The position numbers were made by a program, and so were the translations under genes. The notes below the pieces were generated by a model. That model did no database searches and was not told where the DNA came from. It saw only the letters and a program-made list of their open reading frames with translations. Shown piece by piece: positions 1 to 9,021 of a DNA stretch of 64,000 nucleotides (the first letter of the stretch is position 1; each line of letters opens with the position of its first letter). This stretch comes from an uncultured Anaerobiospirillum sp. (GTDB lineage Bacteria > Pseudomonadota > Gammaproteobacteria > Enterobacterales > Succinivibrionaceae): positions 49,643 through 113,642 of the forward strand of contig CALXNA010000004.1 of NCBI GenBank assembly GCA_944389615.1, read 5' to 3'.

Positions 1-2
1 GC

Positions 3-77
3 GAGGCCGACTTTGCCGAACTCTTGGCGCTCTTAAAGGACATGATCTTAACCGTCTACCTGATGATCAAGCTTTAG
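3..77 (+). CDS. C-terminal end of an unknown protein (partial)
   Basis: An open frame enters from the left edge and ends at a TAG at 75-77, giving about 24 residues ending in VYLMIKL. Too little is present to recognise a family. It converges on uvrB, whose stop codon lies about 40 bases downstream on the other strand. Confidence 0.4.
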   Translation, partial: EADFAELLALLKDMILTVYLMIKL

Positions 78-118
78 TAAAGCGCTGCGCCTGCGGGCGC
101 AGCTGCGCGGGCGGCGCG

Positions 119-2467
119 CTACACGCGCCCCGGCAGCAGCACCAAGACCTGCTCAAGCGCCCGCATCACATCGCGCAGACGGGCTGCTTCCTCAAACTTG
201 AGCTCGCGCGCCAGCTCAATCATGCGCTTTTGCAGCGCCTCGATCTCAGCGACCACCGCACTCGGAGTCGGCACGACATCGTACAACTCCAGCTGCTTGA
301 GCTTGGCGCGCAGCACTTGCTCGCGCGCTGCGGCCGAACCTTGGCTTAAGACCGCATGCTCGATGACCGCGACTAAGGCTCCGACCTTACGGTCGCCGGT
401 CAAGCACTGACCGCTCGGTTGTGCCGCAGGCTTGCCCTTAGCCGCGTCCTTAGCCGCCTTCCCCTTCTGCGGGGCGGCCGTGAGCTCACTTGCCATCAGG
501 CTATCGAGATCGGCGGCAAGGTCAGCGGCGCGGTCGGCCTTGCGCTTGCCGCGCTTGGTGCCCTTGAGGCTATCGATGCCATGCTGCGCTTCCCATTGCT
601 CGCGCGTCAGGCTTGGCCCCTCGCGCTCCTCAAGCGGGGCCTTGAAGACATCGGAGTTGCTCAGAGCCACCTCCATGACATCAACCACCTTCTTCTTGAT
701 CTGCTGTGGCGTGATGCCATGAGCTTGATTGAACTCGTCTTGGATCTGACGGCGGCGCGCGGTCTCATCGATGGTTTGCCGCATCGAGTCGGTGACTTGG
801 TCGGCATAGAAGATCGCCATGCCGTTGACGTTACGGGCAGCGCGGCCCACGGTCTGGATCAGCGAGCGCGCTGAGCGCAAGAAGCCCTCTTTGTCGGCAT
901 CGAGCACCGCCACTAAGGACACCTCCGGGATATCAAGGCCCTCACGCAACAGGTTAATGCCGATCAAGGCGTCAAACTCGCCTAAGCGCAGGTCGCGGAT
1001 GATGTCCATACGCTCGACTGCATCGATATCCGAGTGCATATAGCGCACGCGCAAGCCGTGCTCGCTTAAGTACTCGGTGAGCTCTTCGGCCATCTTCTTG
1101 GTCAAGGTCGTCACCAAGGTGCGCTCATTGCGCTCGGCGCGCGCTCGAATTTCCGACATCACATCGTCCACTTGGGTGGCGACCGGACGTACCTCAATGA
1201 GCGGGTCGAGCAGTCCGGTCGGGCGAATCAGCTGTTCGACTACTTGGCTTGAGCGTTCCACCTCGTAGTCAGCCGGAGTGGCCGAGACGTAGAGAGTCTG
1301 CGGCTGCATGCGCTCGAACTCTTCAAACTTGAGCGGACGGTTATCAAAGGCCGAAGGCAGGCGGAAGCCGAAGTTGACCAGATTCTCCTTGCGCGAGCGA
1401 TCCCCGCGATACATCGCGCCAATCTGAGGCACGGTCACATGCGACTCATCGATGATGAGCAGGCCATCCTTAGGCAGGTAGTCAAACAAGCATGGCGGAG
1501 GCTCGCCCGGGGCGCGCCCAGTCAAGTAGCGCGAGTAGTTCTCAATGCCCGAGCAATAGCCGACCTCGGTAATCATCTCCAGATCGTATTGAGTACGCTC
1601 GCGAATGCGCTGCTCCTCTAAGAGCTTGCCTTGGCTCAAAAAGTAGTCGCAGCGGTCTTTAAGCTCGACCTTAATGTCCTCGATGGCATTGAGCAAGACC
1701 TCGCGCGGCGTGACGTAGTGGGTCTTCGGGAAGATGGTAAAGCGCGGCAGCTCACACTCGACGTGCCCGGTAAGCGGGTCAAAGCGGCTGATGCGCTCGA
1801 TTTCGTCGTCAAAGAGCTCAATACGAATGGCAAAGCCGTCCGATTCGGCTGGGAATACGTCGATGACATCGCCGCGTACGCGGAAGGTCGAGCGCTCAAA
1901 GGCGACATCATTGCGCGTGTACTGCAAGGAGGCAAGGCGCTGCACAATCGCCTGCTGGGAGATGTGCTCGCCGCGGCTGATGTGCAGCATCATCTTGAGG
2001 TAGGTTTCAGGCTCGCCCAAGCCGTAGATTGCCGACACCGAGCAGACCACCACAGTATCGCGCCGCTCCATTAAGGCCTTGGTGGCGCTCAGACGCATCT
2101 GGTCGATGTGCTCGTTGACCATCGCGTCCTTTTCGATGTAGGTGTCAGTCGCGGCGATGTAGGCCTCCGGTTGATAGTAGTCGTAGTAGGAGACGAAGTA
2201 CTCCACCGCATTGTGCGGGAAAAATTCGCGCATCTCGCCGTAGAGCTGCGCCGCCAAGGTCTTGTTATGCGACAAGATCATGGTGGGGCGATTGAGTGCG
2301 GCGATGACATTAGCCATGGTAAAGGTCTTGCCAGAACCGGTCACACCCAATAAGGTCTGGCCGCGATCTCCGCGCTTTAAGCCCTCGACCAACTTACCAA
2401 TCGCCTCGATTTGGTCACCGGCCGCCGCGAAGGGGCTGACCAATTCAAACTTCTGCAGGTGCGCCAC
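119..2467 (-). CDS. uvrB: Excinuclease ABC subunit B
   Basis: UvrB is the damage-verifying helicase-like subunit of nucleotide excision repair; it is loaded by UvrA and recruits UvrC. Visible are the Walker A motif ([13 protein letters not shown], about residue 42), the [10 protein letters not shown] beta-hairpin, a DESH box near residue 340, the QTVGRAARN motif VI and a C-terminal UVR motif (FEEAARLRD). The start is a GTG at 2467 with GGGAG upstream. At 782 aa it is about 110 residues longer than the E. coli protein. The extra length is a Lys/Ala-rich linker (about residues 640-710) between the helicase core and the UVR motif. Family assignment is firm; the role of the linker is unknown. Confidence 0.97.
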   Translation of the reverse strand: MAHLQKFELVSPFAAAGDQIEAIGKLVEGLKRGDRGQTLLGVTGSGKTFTMANVIAALNRPTMILSHNKTLAAQLYGEMREFFPHNAVEYFVSYYDYYQPEAYIAATDTYIEKDAMVNEHIDQMRLSATKALMERRDTVVVCSVSAIYGLGEPETYLKMMLHISRGEHISQQAIVQRLASLQYTRNDVAFERSTFRVRGDVIDVFPAESDGFAIRIELFDDEIERISRFDPLTGHVECELPRFTIFPKTHYVTPREVLLNAIEDIKVELKDRCDYFLSQGKLLEEQRIRERTQYDLEMITEVGYCSGIENYSRYLTGRAPGEPPPCLFDYLPKDGLLIIDESHVTVPQIGAMYRGDRSRKENLVNFGFRLPSAFDNRPLKFEEFERMQPQTLYVSATPADYEVERSSQVVEQLIRPTGLLDPLIEVRPVATQVDDVMSEIRARAERNERTLVTTLTKKMAEELTEYLSEHGLRVRYMHSDIDAVERMDIIRDLRLGEFDALIGINLLREGLDIPEVSLVAVLDADKEGFLRSARSLIQTVGRAARNVNGMAIFYADQVTDSMRQTIDETARRRQIQDEFNQAHGITPQQIKKKVVDVMEVALSNSDVFKAPLEEREGPSLTREQWEAQHGIDSLKGTKRGKRKADRAADLAADLDSLMASELTAAPQKGKAAKDAAKGKPAAQPSGQCLTGDRKVGALVAVIEHAVLSQGSAAAREQVLRAKLKQLELYDVVPTPSAVVAEIEALQKRMIELARELKFEEAARLRDVMRALEQVLVLLPGRV

Positions 2468-2485
2468 GTCTTCTCTCCCTCAAGA

Positions 2486-2523
2486 CAAAACAACCTCGCT
2501 CAAGTTACCTCAAGCAAGGTTGT
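2486..2523 (-). terminator. Rho-independent terminator-like hairpin before uvrB
   Basis: On the minus strand ACAACCT and GCT pair with AGC and AGGTTGT around a roughly 13-base loop, followed by TTTTGTC. It lies between the yjfB-like gene and uvrB, so it would separate their transcripts. The T run is short. Confidence 0.5.
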
Positions 2524-2645
2524 TATCAGCTAAAACCGGCTGGGTGCGGCTTTGCCGCGCCGAGCCGCTACGCGCAGTCAGATAATATGTTGCTCAAATT
2601 GCATTGAAGCTACCTATACTGCCTGTATCACGCATAGGATCAAAC

Positions 2646-2849
2646 TTAGGCGTAAGTATTGATGTTGGTGCCAACCGACCCCGAAGCTTGGAGCTTAGGG
2701 GCAGCAGCGTTGATCTGCTGAACCGATTGCATCGTGCCATCGAGTAACTTCATGACGGCTTCGCCCTGAGCGTCGGTAGCCTTCTTGTTGACTGCTACGG
2801 CTAAAGCCTCAAAACCAAAGTTGCTATTTACCCCAGTGATGCTGGACAT
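2646..2849 (-). CDS. YjfB-like putative motility peptide
   Basis: A 67-aa protein starting MSSITGVNSNFGFEALAVAV. The N-terminal phrase, the K-A-x-D-x-Q/E segment, the MKLLDGTM helix and the length resemble the small YjfB family called putative motility proteins, whose function is not established. The ATG at 2849 is preceded by GAGGAG at good spacing. A longer frame opening at 2864 would begin inside that ribosome site, so it was not used. Flagellar genes elsewhere in the window (fliD, chemoreceptors) are consistent with a motile host. It stands alone upstream of uvrB, with a terminator-like hairpin between. Confidence 0.6.
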   Translation of the reverse strand: MSSITGVNSNFGFEALAVAVNKKATDAQGEAVMKLLDGTMQSVQQINAAAPKLQASGSVGTNINTYA

Positions 2850-3185
2850 TTTTTTACTCCTCATGCCTAGAAGTCCTAGGCAAGGCTAATGAACTGGGCA
2901 CCGCCCCACCTCAGTTGGGCTCAACCAAAACCAAGGTAGTTGACTCTTGCGGACATTATCGCAAAAAGCGCTCGCCCTGTCAGCCGCGCTCCCGCTAGCC
3001 CCACAAGGCCCGGCCCAAGCCCGTTGAACAAGGCCTTAGTGTGCACTTACGCGCTCTAAGTTGCAAGCACTTTTATGGCTGATCTGCCATCACAAGACCG
3101 AGGTGAGAAATATCCGCAAGCAGGCCCAGCTGCGCGCAATGCGCGCGCATCACCGGCCGAGCACTGCGCGCAGCGCGCCGAGCTC
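2850..3185. other. Intergenic spacer, no gene seen
   Basis: About 336 bases separate glk from the yjfB-like gene. I see GC-rich short repeats of GCGCGCA type next to the glk stop and no convincing coding frame or terminator with a T tract. Confidence 0.5.
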
Positions 3186-4163
3186 TTAGAGCACGGCACC
3201 TAACTCTTGGCGCAGGGTAGCACCGGCGCCCATCAGACCAGCCTTTGGCTCGGTGATGACATAGGCAGGGATGCGCTCTAAGTAGCTCTTGAAGCGGCCC
3301 TTGTCCTCGAAGGCACGGCGGAACTGGGACTGCTTAAAGAACTCGATGAAGCGAGGTACGACGCCGCCTGCGACGTAGACGCCGCCAAAGGTGCCTAAGG
3401 TTAAGGCCAAGTTACCACCAAAGCGGCCCATCAGGCGGCAGAAGGTGTTCAAAGCCTCAAGGCAATCTGGATCTGGGTTCGGGCTTAAGGCCGAAGCAGT
3501 AACGTCAGCAGGAGTCAGGCCGGTGCGCAGGCGCTCGTTGCGCATGGCGATAGCCTCGTAGAGGTTCAACAAGCCCGGGCCTGAGAGCACGCGCTCAGCA
3601 GAGACGTGACCGATACGAGCACGCAAGGCGATTAAGATCATGTCCTCGGACATGTTAGCTGGAGCCAAGTCGACGTGGCCGCCTTCGCCCGAGAGCGGAA
3701 TCCACTTGTCGCCATGCTTGATGAGGTGGGCGACGCCAAGGCCCGTGCCCGCACCGTACACGGCAATAGGAGCGGAGAGATCTGGTTCGCCGCCGCCGAT
3801 CTTAACTAAGGACTCGCGTGGCAAGCAGGTGACCGACATCGACATGGCGGTGAAGTCGTTGATGACGAGGAGCGTGTCGAGGCCCAAGTTCGACTTCAAC
3901 TGGCTCTTCGAGAACTCCCACGGGTTGTTGGTCATCTTGATGTAATCTTGATTGACTGGGCAAGCAATCGCGATGCAAGCAGCCTTGAAGTCAACTTTGG
4001 TCTCCTGACGGAACTTGTGGATTACCGACTCCAAGGAATCGTTTTCTAAGGCCGAATAGATGATGGGATCCGATAAGGTGCCGTCAGCCAAGTTGCACAG
4101 GGCCAAACGGGCGTTAGTACCACCAATGTCACCCACCAATGCTTGACCAGTTAAAGCAGTCAT
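3186..4163 (-). CDS. glk: Glucokinase
   Basis: Cytoplasmic ATP-dependent glucokinase of the bacterial Glk type, 325 aa (E. coli 321). The N-terminal phosphate loop ALVGDIGGTNARLALCNL is clear. The glucose-site segment VINDFTAMSMSV, the GAGTGLGVAHL motif, GEGGHVDL and a late GGVVPRF segment follow in the usual order. The ATG at 4163 has GGAGAG seven bases upstream. It feeds glucose into the glycolytic genes found further along (fbaA, pgk). It is not in an operon with its neighbours. Confidence 0.95.
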   Translation of the reverse strand: MTALTGQALVGDIGGTNARLALCNLADGTLSDPIIYSALENDSLESVIHKFRQETKVDFKAACIAIACPVNQDYIKMTNNPWEFSKSQLKSNLGLDTLLVINDFTAMSMSVTCLPRESLVKIGGGEPDLSAPIAVYGAGTGLGVAHLIKHGDKWIPLSGEGGHVDLAPANMSEDMILIALRARIGHVSAERVLSGPGLLNLYEAIAMRNERLRTGLTPADVTASALSPNPDPDCLEALNTFCRLMGRFGGNLALTLGTFGGVYVAGGVVPRFIEFFKQSQFRRAFEDKGRFKSYLERIPAYVITEPKAGLMGAGATLRQELGAVL

Positions 4164-5005
4164 ACACTCTCCAGATTCACACTTAGCTCGGGGCCACCAT
4201 CAACCACCGCCGACGCGCGCAGCGGCATGCACGCACCTGCGCACAGCGGCATGCACGCACCTGCGCGCAGCGCAACCTATAGCAGAGCCTTAAGCGAGCC
4301 CGCAGCTTAGCCCCAGCGGAACCAGCAGCGGAGCCGCAGGCTGCGCCTTCTCAGCGGCGACAGTCAATCTGTGTCCACCTATCACAACAATCTAGAAGTG
4401 ATAATAGCAAAACTCCCACCGGGCGCTAGCGCTTTTTATAGGAAAGGTGAAGCATCAGTACAATTAGGTGAAAAAAGTACATAACCGCGCCCGCAAGCGG
4501 CCGCCGCTCACAGTTTGCGCCCGGCGCAGCGCCCTGCTGCACCTCCGCGCAGACGCGCGGGAAGGCGCAGCACAGGGCAACCTACTCCGCCATGTCCCAA
4601 CGGAGAGTGCAGGCTACGTCCGACACCGACTTCGTCCGTGGCGTAGCCAAGATCGCGCCTCGATGGAAAGCCCTTGGCGACTAACGCATGCCAACCGTGA
4701 GGCAGGCAGCACTATCACCGCCCGCTCCTCAAACCTTGAACCAAAGTGGAAGCTTTGGAGAGAGTGAGGCAGCAACCGCGCGCGCCAGCCACTGCAAGCC
4801 GAGAAGCTACTGCGGTCAAGTGTCCAACGCTGGGCGCCACTGCGAGATATATCAGCGCAAGGGTGGGCTACGCCCTGTTCCGTCTTTGGCCGAAGCTTCG
4901 CTATGACGGCGGCCAACCTGCGGGCAGGCTGCGGGCAGGCTGCGGGCGCCACTCTTGGGGCTCAGCGCCACCCGCGCTGCGACGCAGCCTGCGCTGCGCA
5001 CAAAC

Positions 5006-5037
5006 AAAAAAGGCTAAGTGTCGCACTCAGCCTTTTT
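5006..5037. terminator. Strong, probably bidirectional terminator
   Basis: An A6-GGCTAAGTG arm pairs with CACTCAGCC-T6 (one G-T pair) around a TCG loop. Both flanks carry the A/T runs needed for termination in either direction. No recognised gene ends here on either strand, so it hints at an unannotated transcript in 4450-5000. Confidence 0.7.
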
Positions 5038-5056
5038 TAAAATAGGAGGATTGTCT

Positions 5057-5107
5057 ATGAAAAGGAGCGACTATATCTCTATAGTCTTTAACTATGAGTC
5101 TAGTTAG
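5057..5107 (+). CDS. Possible 16-codon leader-type ORF
   Basis: ATG at 5057 has an AGGAGG seven bases upstream and opens 16 codons (MKRSDYISIVFNYESS) before TAG. The coding stretch includes an inverted repeat (GACTATA-TCTC-TATAGTC). The ribosome site is much better than chance would suggest, but nothing identifies a product and no gene follows within 700 bases. Confidence 0.25.
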   Translation: MKRSDYISIVFNYESS

Positions 5108-5313
5108 CCAAAACGATCACTTTGCTCTGTTCGTTTTGATGAGCCCATCATAGCCAGAACTGTGATGTAGCTCAAGACTTTTTCAAAAATTTTTTAAAAT
5201 TTTTTGCTTGCACCAGATCGGCCCGAGCGTCTGCGCATGGTGCAGCAGGCGGCGCAGGCGCCACGAAGCCGATAAACATCAGCTTTGCCCGCGGATCGAC
5301 GTTAGTGCGCTCC

Positions 5314-5331
5314 GATGTTACTGATAACATC
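5314..5331. promoter_or_regulatory. Operator-like palindrome 1
   Basis: GATGTTA-CTGA-TAACATC is a perfect 7+4+7 inverted repeat. A TTGACA lies seven bases downstream at 5338. A similar palindrome occurs at 5406, suggesting paired sites for one dimeric regulator. No -10 box could be assigned. Confidence 0.4.
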
Positions 5332-5405
5332 AGGCATTTGACAAAGACCGCAACAGTCCGAAGGCCCAGCCTGCGCCCCCGGCGCCGCTTCCTGAGGGTG
5401 GCAGA

Positions 5406-5418
5406 TGTTACAGTAACA
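5406..5418. promoter_or_regulatory. Operator-like palindrome 2
   Basis: TGTTAC-A-GTAACA is a perfect 6+1+6 inverted repeat sharing the TGTTAC/TAACA half-site with the palindrome centred about 90 bases upstream. The next gene on this strand starts at 5869. Confidence 0.4.
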
Positions 5419-5868
5419 AGCCTTAACCGGCATGCCGCAGGTCGTGCCACCAGGGCTTACGAACAATCACTGTGCATCTTCCCAAGTTTTAGCCCAGCGC
5501 TTACCTATGCCGTGCGGCTCCCCATCAGGCTTCGCGCCGGAGGGCGTGGAGCGAGACATGGGGCCTGCTGCCACTGCCATACCAGTTATGACGCCTCAAC
5601 TATGGGCACCAGTTGCGGACGCAGTCCCAGCGGATGCGGGCTGCCGCTTCTTGTCTTTATCTGTGGAGATGGTTACAGATATAGCGAACAGCCTGAGTTC
5701 GGGGCGAAGTTTATGGCGCATTGGCTGCACCTGCGAGGTTTAGTGGTAGTATGGGCGCCGCAGCGCGCCCGCTGCACAGCGACGGAGCTTTAGTCCGGCT
5801 GACGAGCAGGCGGCGGCTGAGCTGAGTTAAGCCCGGTGCCGGGCTTCGTGGTCTTGATAGGAACCATT

Positions 5869-7038
5869 ATGCCTTTACTTGGATGGGTGCTGCGTGCCCT
5901 GCTCCTCGCGCCGCGCGTGATCGTCCCCTTTTGGTGTCTGGGCCTGTGCCTTCTTACCTTAAGCTGCCGCACCTTAGGGGGGATCGCGCCCTATAAGGTT
6001 GCCCGCTGCAACCTCGTGCTCTTACTCATCGTGATCGGCAGCGCCTGCTATGCGCCGCAGGCCCGCGCCGCCTGCACCAAGGTCACCGCCTCTGACGCCC
6101 TGCCGCTGACGATTGCCGCTGACCAATGCTTTGAGCTGCAAGGCGGCAATGTCTTAGCAGGCCACTATGTGGTCGCAGGTCAGCTCTACCTCAAGGCTGG
6201 GCGCAATAGCACCATGGCCTCAGGCTCATCGCTTACCATCACCCCGACCGGGCGCTTTGAGCCGCGCGGGCAATGGGAGCTCAAGCCCCATACCCAGCTG
6301 ACGGTGCAGGGCCAACTCACCTGCTCGGGGATGATCTACTTAAACTCTGCCAGTACCCTGCAAGCCCAAGGCAGCGCCACCTTGCGCAACATCGGGCGCG
6401 TGGTCTTAGAGGCGGGCTCCGCTCTCCTTCTGCAAGAAGGCAGCAGCTTGAGCACCAGCGGGCTTTTGACCATCGCCGACACCAGCGTCACCCTCAGCGG
6501 CCGCAGTAGCCTGCTCAACCAAGGCACCATCCAGACTGAGCACGCCGCTGCTCTTGCGGTGCACGACCAAGCTCAGTTCACCAATCGCGGCACCATCGAG
6601 CTAAACCCCTACGCCCGCCTTGAGCTCACCGGTCAAGGCCACTTCACCAACAAAAAGCCATTTAGCCCCGCAGGCGCGATCAGCCTCACCGACCAAGCCA
6701 TTTGGGATAATGACGCCTTGGTCAAGCTCGCACGCTTCAGTCGCCTGACGCTCAGCGCCAACGCCCAGCTCAAATCCACCCACACCATCGAAGTCTCCGG
6801 CCAGCTCGCCTTAAGCCAGAGCGCACGCCTGCTCAATCAAGGCACCATCGCCCTGACACCGAGCGCCCAGCTCAATGCCCGTGACTACGCGGTCATCATC
6901 AACGACGGCACGTGGCGCAACGAAGGCGCGCAGCTGCACTTAGAGCATGAAGACAACTTCATTAACCAAAACATCATCTCTGGTGCCCAAAGCCGCGAGC
7001 GCATCAAAAACAAGCAATACCATGCCCCGGCGCACTAA
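5869..7038 (+). CDS. Secreted repeat (beta-helix-like) protein of unknown role
   Basis: A 389-aa protein that I cannot assign to a named family. The N-terminus carries two hydrophobic segments (about residues 5-35 and 47-65) and an APQARA-AC junction resembling a signal peptidase site near residue 70. The rest is built from imperfect repeats of about 20 residues rich in G, T, L and N, such as LLNQGTIQT, FTNRGTIEL and LLNQGTIALTPSAQL. That pattern fits a right-handed beta-helix of an exported adhesin or polysaccharide-interacting protein. The ATG at 5869 is chosen because AGGA lies seven bases upstream; an ATG 33 bases earlier lacks such a site. Export is inferred from sequence only. Confidence 0.65.
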   Translation: MPLLGWVLRALLLAPRVIVPFWCLGLCLLTLSCRTLGGIAPYKVARCNLVLLLIVIGSACYAPQARAACTKVTASDALPLTIAADQCFELQGGNVLAGHYVVAGQLYLKAGRNSTMASGSSLTITPTGRFEPRGQWELKPHTQLTVQGQLTCSGMIYLNSASTLQAQGSATLRNIGRVVLEAGSALLLQEGSSLSTSGLLTIADTSVTLSGRSSLLNQGTIQTEHAAALAVHDQAQFTNRGTIELNPYARLELTGQGHFTNKKPFSPAGAISLTDQAIWDNDALVKLARFSRLTLSANAQLKSTHTIEVSGQLALSQSARLLNQGTIALTPSAQLNARDYAVIINDGTWRNEGAQLHLEHEDNFINQNIISGAQSRERIKNKQYHAPAH

Positions 7039-7160
7039 GCCCTGCGCCCTGCGCTTCTGCGCTTACCGCTCTGCACTGGCACGGTGGGGCCGGTGCGCTT
7101 CTAGTGCAAGCGGCTTACGGTGGGGCAAATGGGGTAAAAATGGGATTTAGGCCGCACTTT

Positions 7161-7174
7161 CGTAAACGTTTACG
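7161..7174. promoter_or_regulatory. LacI/GalR-type operator upstream of araD
   Basis: CGTAAACGTTTACG is a perfect 14-bp palindrome with the AAACGTTT core typical of LacI-family operators. It lies 21 bases before a TATAAT box, where it would cover the -35 region. A LacI-family regulator gene lies 1.8 kb away on the opposite strand. Confidence 0.7.
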
Positions 7175-7195
7175 GAAGTTGCGTAAGCGCCGGAC

Positions 7196-7201
7196 TATAA
7201 T
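7196..7201 (+). promoter_or_regulatory. Promoter -10 box for araD
   Basis: TATAAT at 7196-7201 sits 84 bases before the araD start. No good -35 hexamer is present at 16-18 bases, and the operator overlaps that position. Confidence 0.5.
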
Positions 7202-7285
7202 GGCCTCAGAGCTTCACAGAGGCCTTGGCCTCTGCGCTTGCCGATTTCATCCATGCCCCGCACGAGGCTGTTAGCAGAGGTTGTT

Positions 7286-7999
7286 ATGCTCGAAGAGTTA
7301 AAAGAGAAGGTATTTCGCGCCAATTTAGACCTGCCTAAGCATGGCTTAGTTACCTTTACTTGGGGTAATGTTTCGGGTATCGACCGCGAGCAAGGCTTAG
7401 TTGTGATCAAGCCTTCGGGGGTTGATTACGAGACCATGAAGGCATCGGACATGGTCGTCTTAGATCTTGAGACCGGTAAGAAGGTCGAAGGTGACATGAA
7501 CCCATCGACCGATACCCCTACCCACTTAGAGCTCTATCGCGCTTGCAAGGACATCAATGGTATCGTCCACACCCACTCGCGCAATGCCACCTCGTGGGCC
7601 CAAGCCGGCATGGATATCCCAGCCTTAGGCACCACCGGTGCTGACTACTTCTACGGCGCTATCCCATGCACCCGCATGATGACCGATGAGGAGATCAACG
7701 GCGAGTATGAGGCCGAGACCGGCAAGGTCATCATCGAGACCTTTAAGAGCCGCGGCATCGAGTTTAAGAATATCCCAGCCGTCTTAGTCCACTCGCATGG
7801 CCCATTTGCTTGGGGTACCAGCCCAGCCAACGCCGTTTATAACGCCGTGGTCTTAGAGGAAATCGCCTTCATGGCCTTCCACGCCACCATGTTAAAGCAA
7901 GGCTACATCAAGCCAATGCAGCAGACTCTGCTCGATAAGCACTACCTGCGCAAGCACGGCGCTCACGCCTACTACGGCCAGCCGGGCCAGCAGCACTAA
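7286..7999 (+). CDS. araD: L-ribulose-5-phosphate 4-epimerase family protein
   Basis: Class II aldolase-fold epimerase of 237 aa (AraD/UlaF/SgbE usually about 230), interconverting L-ribulose 5-phosphate and D-xylulose 5-phosphate in the cytoplasm. Seen: [18 protein letters not shown] at the start, PSG and [12 protein letters not shown] substrate-site segments, and zinc-ligand HTH ([17 protein letters not shown]) and HSH ([12 protein letters not shown]) motifs. The ATG at 7286 follows AGAGG; the frame extends upstream without support. It is a single gene with its own operator and promoter, followed by a terminator. Which pentose or ascorbate route it serves cannot be told. Its product would feed transketolase and transaldolase, encoded further right. 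Confidence 0.9.
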   Translation: MLEELKEKVFRANLDLPKHGLVTFTWGNVSGIDREQGLVVIKPSGVDYETMKASDMVVLDLETGKKVEGDMNPSTDTPTHLELYRACKDINGIVHTHSRNATSWAQAGMDIPALGTTGADYFYGAIPCTRMMTDEEINGEYEAETGKVIIETFKSRGIEFKNIPAVLVHSHGPFAWGTSPANAVYNAVVLEEIAFMAFHATMLKQGYIKPMQQTLLDKHYLRKHGAHAYYGQPGQQH

Positions 8000-8191
8000 G
8001 CGGCTCGGGTCAGCGGCCGCAGGTCAAAAGCCGCAGGTCAGAAGCAGCAGGTCAGAAGCCGCGGTCATAAGCAGCAGGCCTGCGGCTGGCTGAGCGTCAC
8101 CGATTCCCTTTCCACTCAGCAAATGAGTCCACCAAACTTGCTTGCTGGTCACATCTAGGAGTTAAGCCTCACACCCTTAGCTCCACCAACT

Positions 8192-8225
8192 CCTCCAAGG
8201 GTCTTGTGCTCTTGGAGGTTTTTTT
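8192..8225 (+). terminator. Rho-independent terminator after araD
   Basis: CCTCCAAG pairs with CTTGGAGG around an 11-base loop and is followed by seven Ts. Upstream, AGGAGTT (8157-8163) can pair with AACTCCT (8188-8194), which overlaps the 5' arm, so an alternative hairpin exists. The 8000-8080 stretch contains imperfect repeats of GCAGGTCAGAAGC. Confidence 0.8.
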
Positions 8226-8236
8226 ATGGTACGACC

Positions 8237-8851
8237 TTAGCAGTCCTTGAGCCACTTGAGGCCGATGCTGATGCAGCTGCTGCTCTTGGGGTTAGCCAAG
8301 ATTTGGCTTAAGGTTGGCAGCTGCGCTAAGAGCACCGTGGCCGCTTGCTGGGCATCGGCATCGCTGCCTTCCTGCGCTTGACGCAGACACTGCTCTAAGG
8401 CCGCTAAGAGCTTGGGCTCGCTTTGGCGCAGCTCCTTGACCGCCACGATGGTATCGATGGTCTCAGTCGGCGTGAGCTTGTTCTTTTTGGCATAGCTCTT
8501 TGAGCTGTCGTAGGTCTGTCGCCAGCGCTGTTCGACGGCCAGCTCGCAGCGCCCAATCAAGCGCAGCGCTTTGAGCGCGCCATAGAGCGCTTGGACGCCC
8601 ATATCAAAGGTCTTGGTGCACTGCTCCATGCGCAGGCACAGCTCCACTTGGGCTGAGTTGTTGGTGATGGACTCACCAGCAGCTTGGCGCTCGACTATGA
8701 ATTGCTCTCGCACCTTGTCGTGGGCCAAGATGAGTCCCTGCAGTGCCTGCGCTAAGAGCTTAAAGCCCGGCGCCACCTGCTCCATACGCTTTTTGTCGGC
8801 CGCACTCTCCGCAGGATAAGGGCCGGTCAAGAGAACTGAATCTGAAATCAC
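8237..8851 (-). CDS. Hypothetical protein
   Basis: A 204-aa, mostly helical, soluble protein without recognised domains, signal peptide or membrane segment. It has several Cys residues and a C-terminus ending KWLKDC. The GTG at 8851 (MISDSVLL) is favoured because GGAGG lies five bases upstream; a longer GTG start at 8863 overlaps that site. It lies between the araD terminator and the LacI-family regulator, on the regulator's strand and about 170 bases downstream of it. A link to the regulator is only positional. Confidence 0.6.
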   Translation of the reverse strand: MISDSVLLTGPYPAESAADKKRMEQVAPGFKLLAQALQGLILAHDKVREQFIVERQAAGESITNNSAQVELCLRMEQCTKTFDMGVQALYGALKALRLIGRCELAVEQRWRQTYDSSKSYAKKNKLTPTETIDTIVAVKELRQSEPKLLAALEQCLRQAQEGSDADAQQAATVLLAQLPTLSQILANPKSSSCISIGLKWLKDC

Positions 8852-9021
8852 GAAAACCTCCACGTTAGGCGCTTAGGGTACCATACTCCGCGCCCGCGTA
8901 AAGGCCTGCCGTAACGCCTTGCGGCGCTGAGAGATTTACCGTAGGTTAATACTTCCTGTGGGGCGCGCTGAGCATCGGCGGAGCTCGGACTCCGCCGCGA
9001 TGCGCGGTAGCGAGGCTGAGC

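Larger units (their letters stand above)
4164..5868. other. Large gene-poor region with structured elements
   Basis: About 1.7 kb without a convincing long gene; the open frames here have Arg/Pro-rich noncoding-type composition. It contains a short direct duplication near 4226-4271 (GCATGCACGCACCTGCG twice), hairpin-rich sequence at 4580-5000 ending in a clear terminator, a 16-codon ORF with a good ribosome site, an AT-rich patch near 5190, two similar palindromes (5314, 5406) and a hairpin just before the next gene. A structured RNA ending at the terminator is possible, but I could not match RNase P, tmRNA, SRP or 6S signatures. Confidence 0.4.

Noticed and set aside
4580..4800. 6S RNA, RNase P RNA or tmRNA
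   Set aside because: A CCTTGAACCA segment recalls 6S RNA, but the overall fold, the RNase P GAGGAAAGTCC core and tmRNA end signatures are absent.
4468..4952. Overlapping open frames of about 100 codons on both strands
   Set aside because: Arg/Pro/Ala-rich composition, no ribosome sites, mutual overlap; the region looks like structured noncoding DNA.
5305..5793. 162-codon plus-strand frame
   Set aside because: Starts inside an operator-like palindrome, has no ribosome site or motif, and its composition follows the high-GC frame bias.
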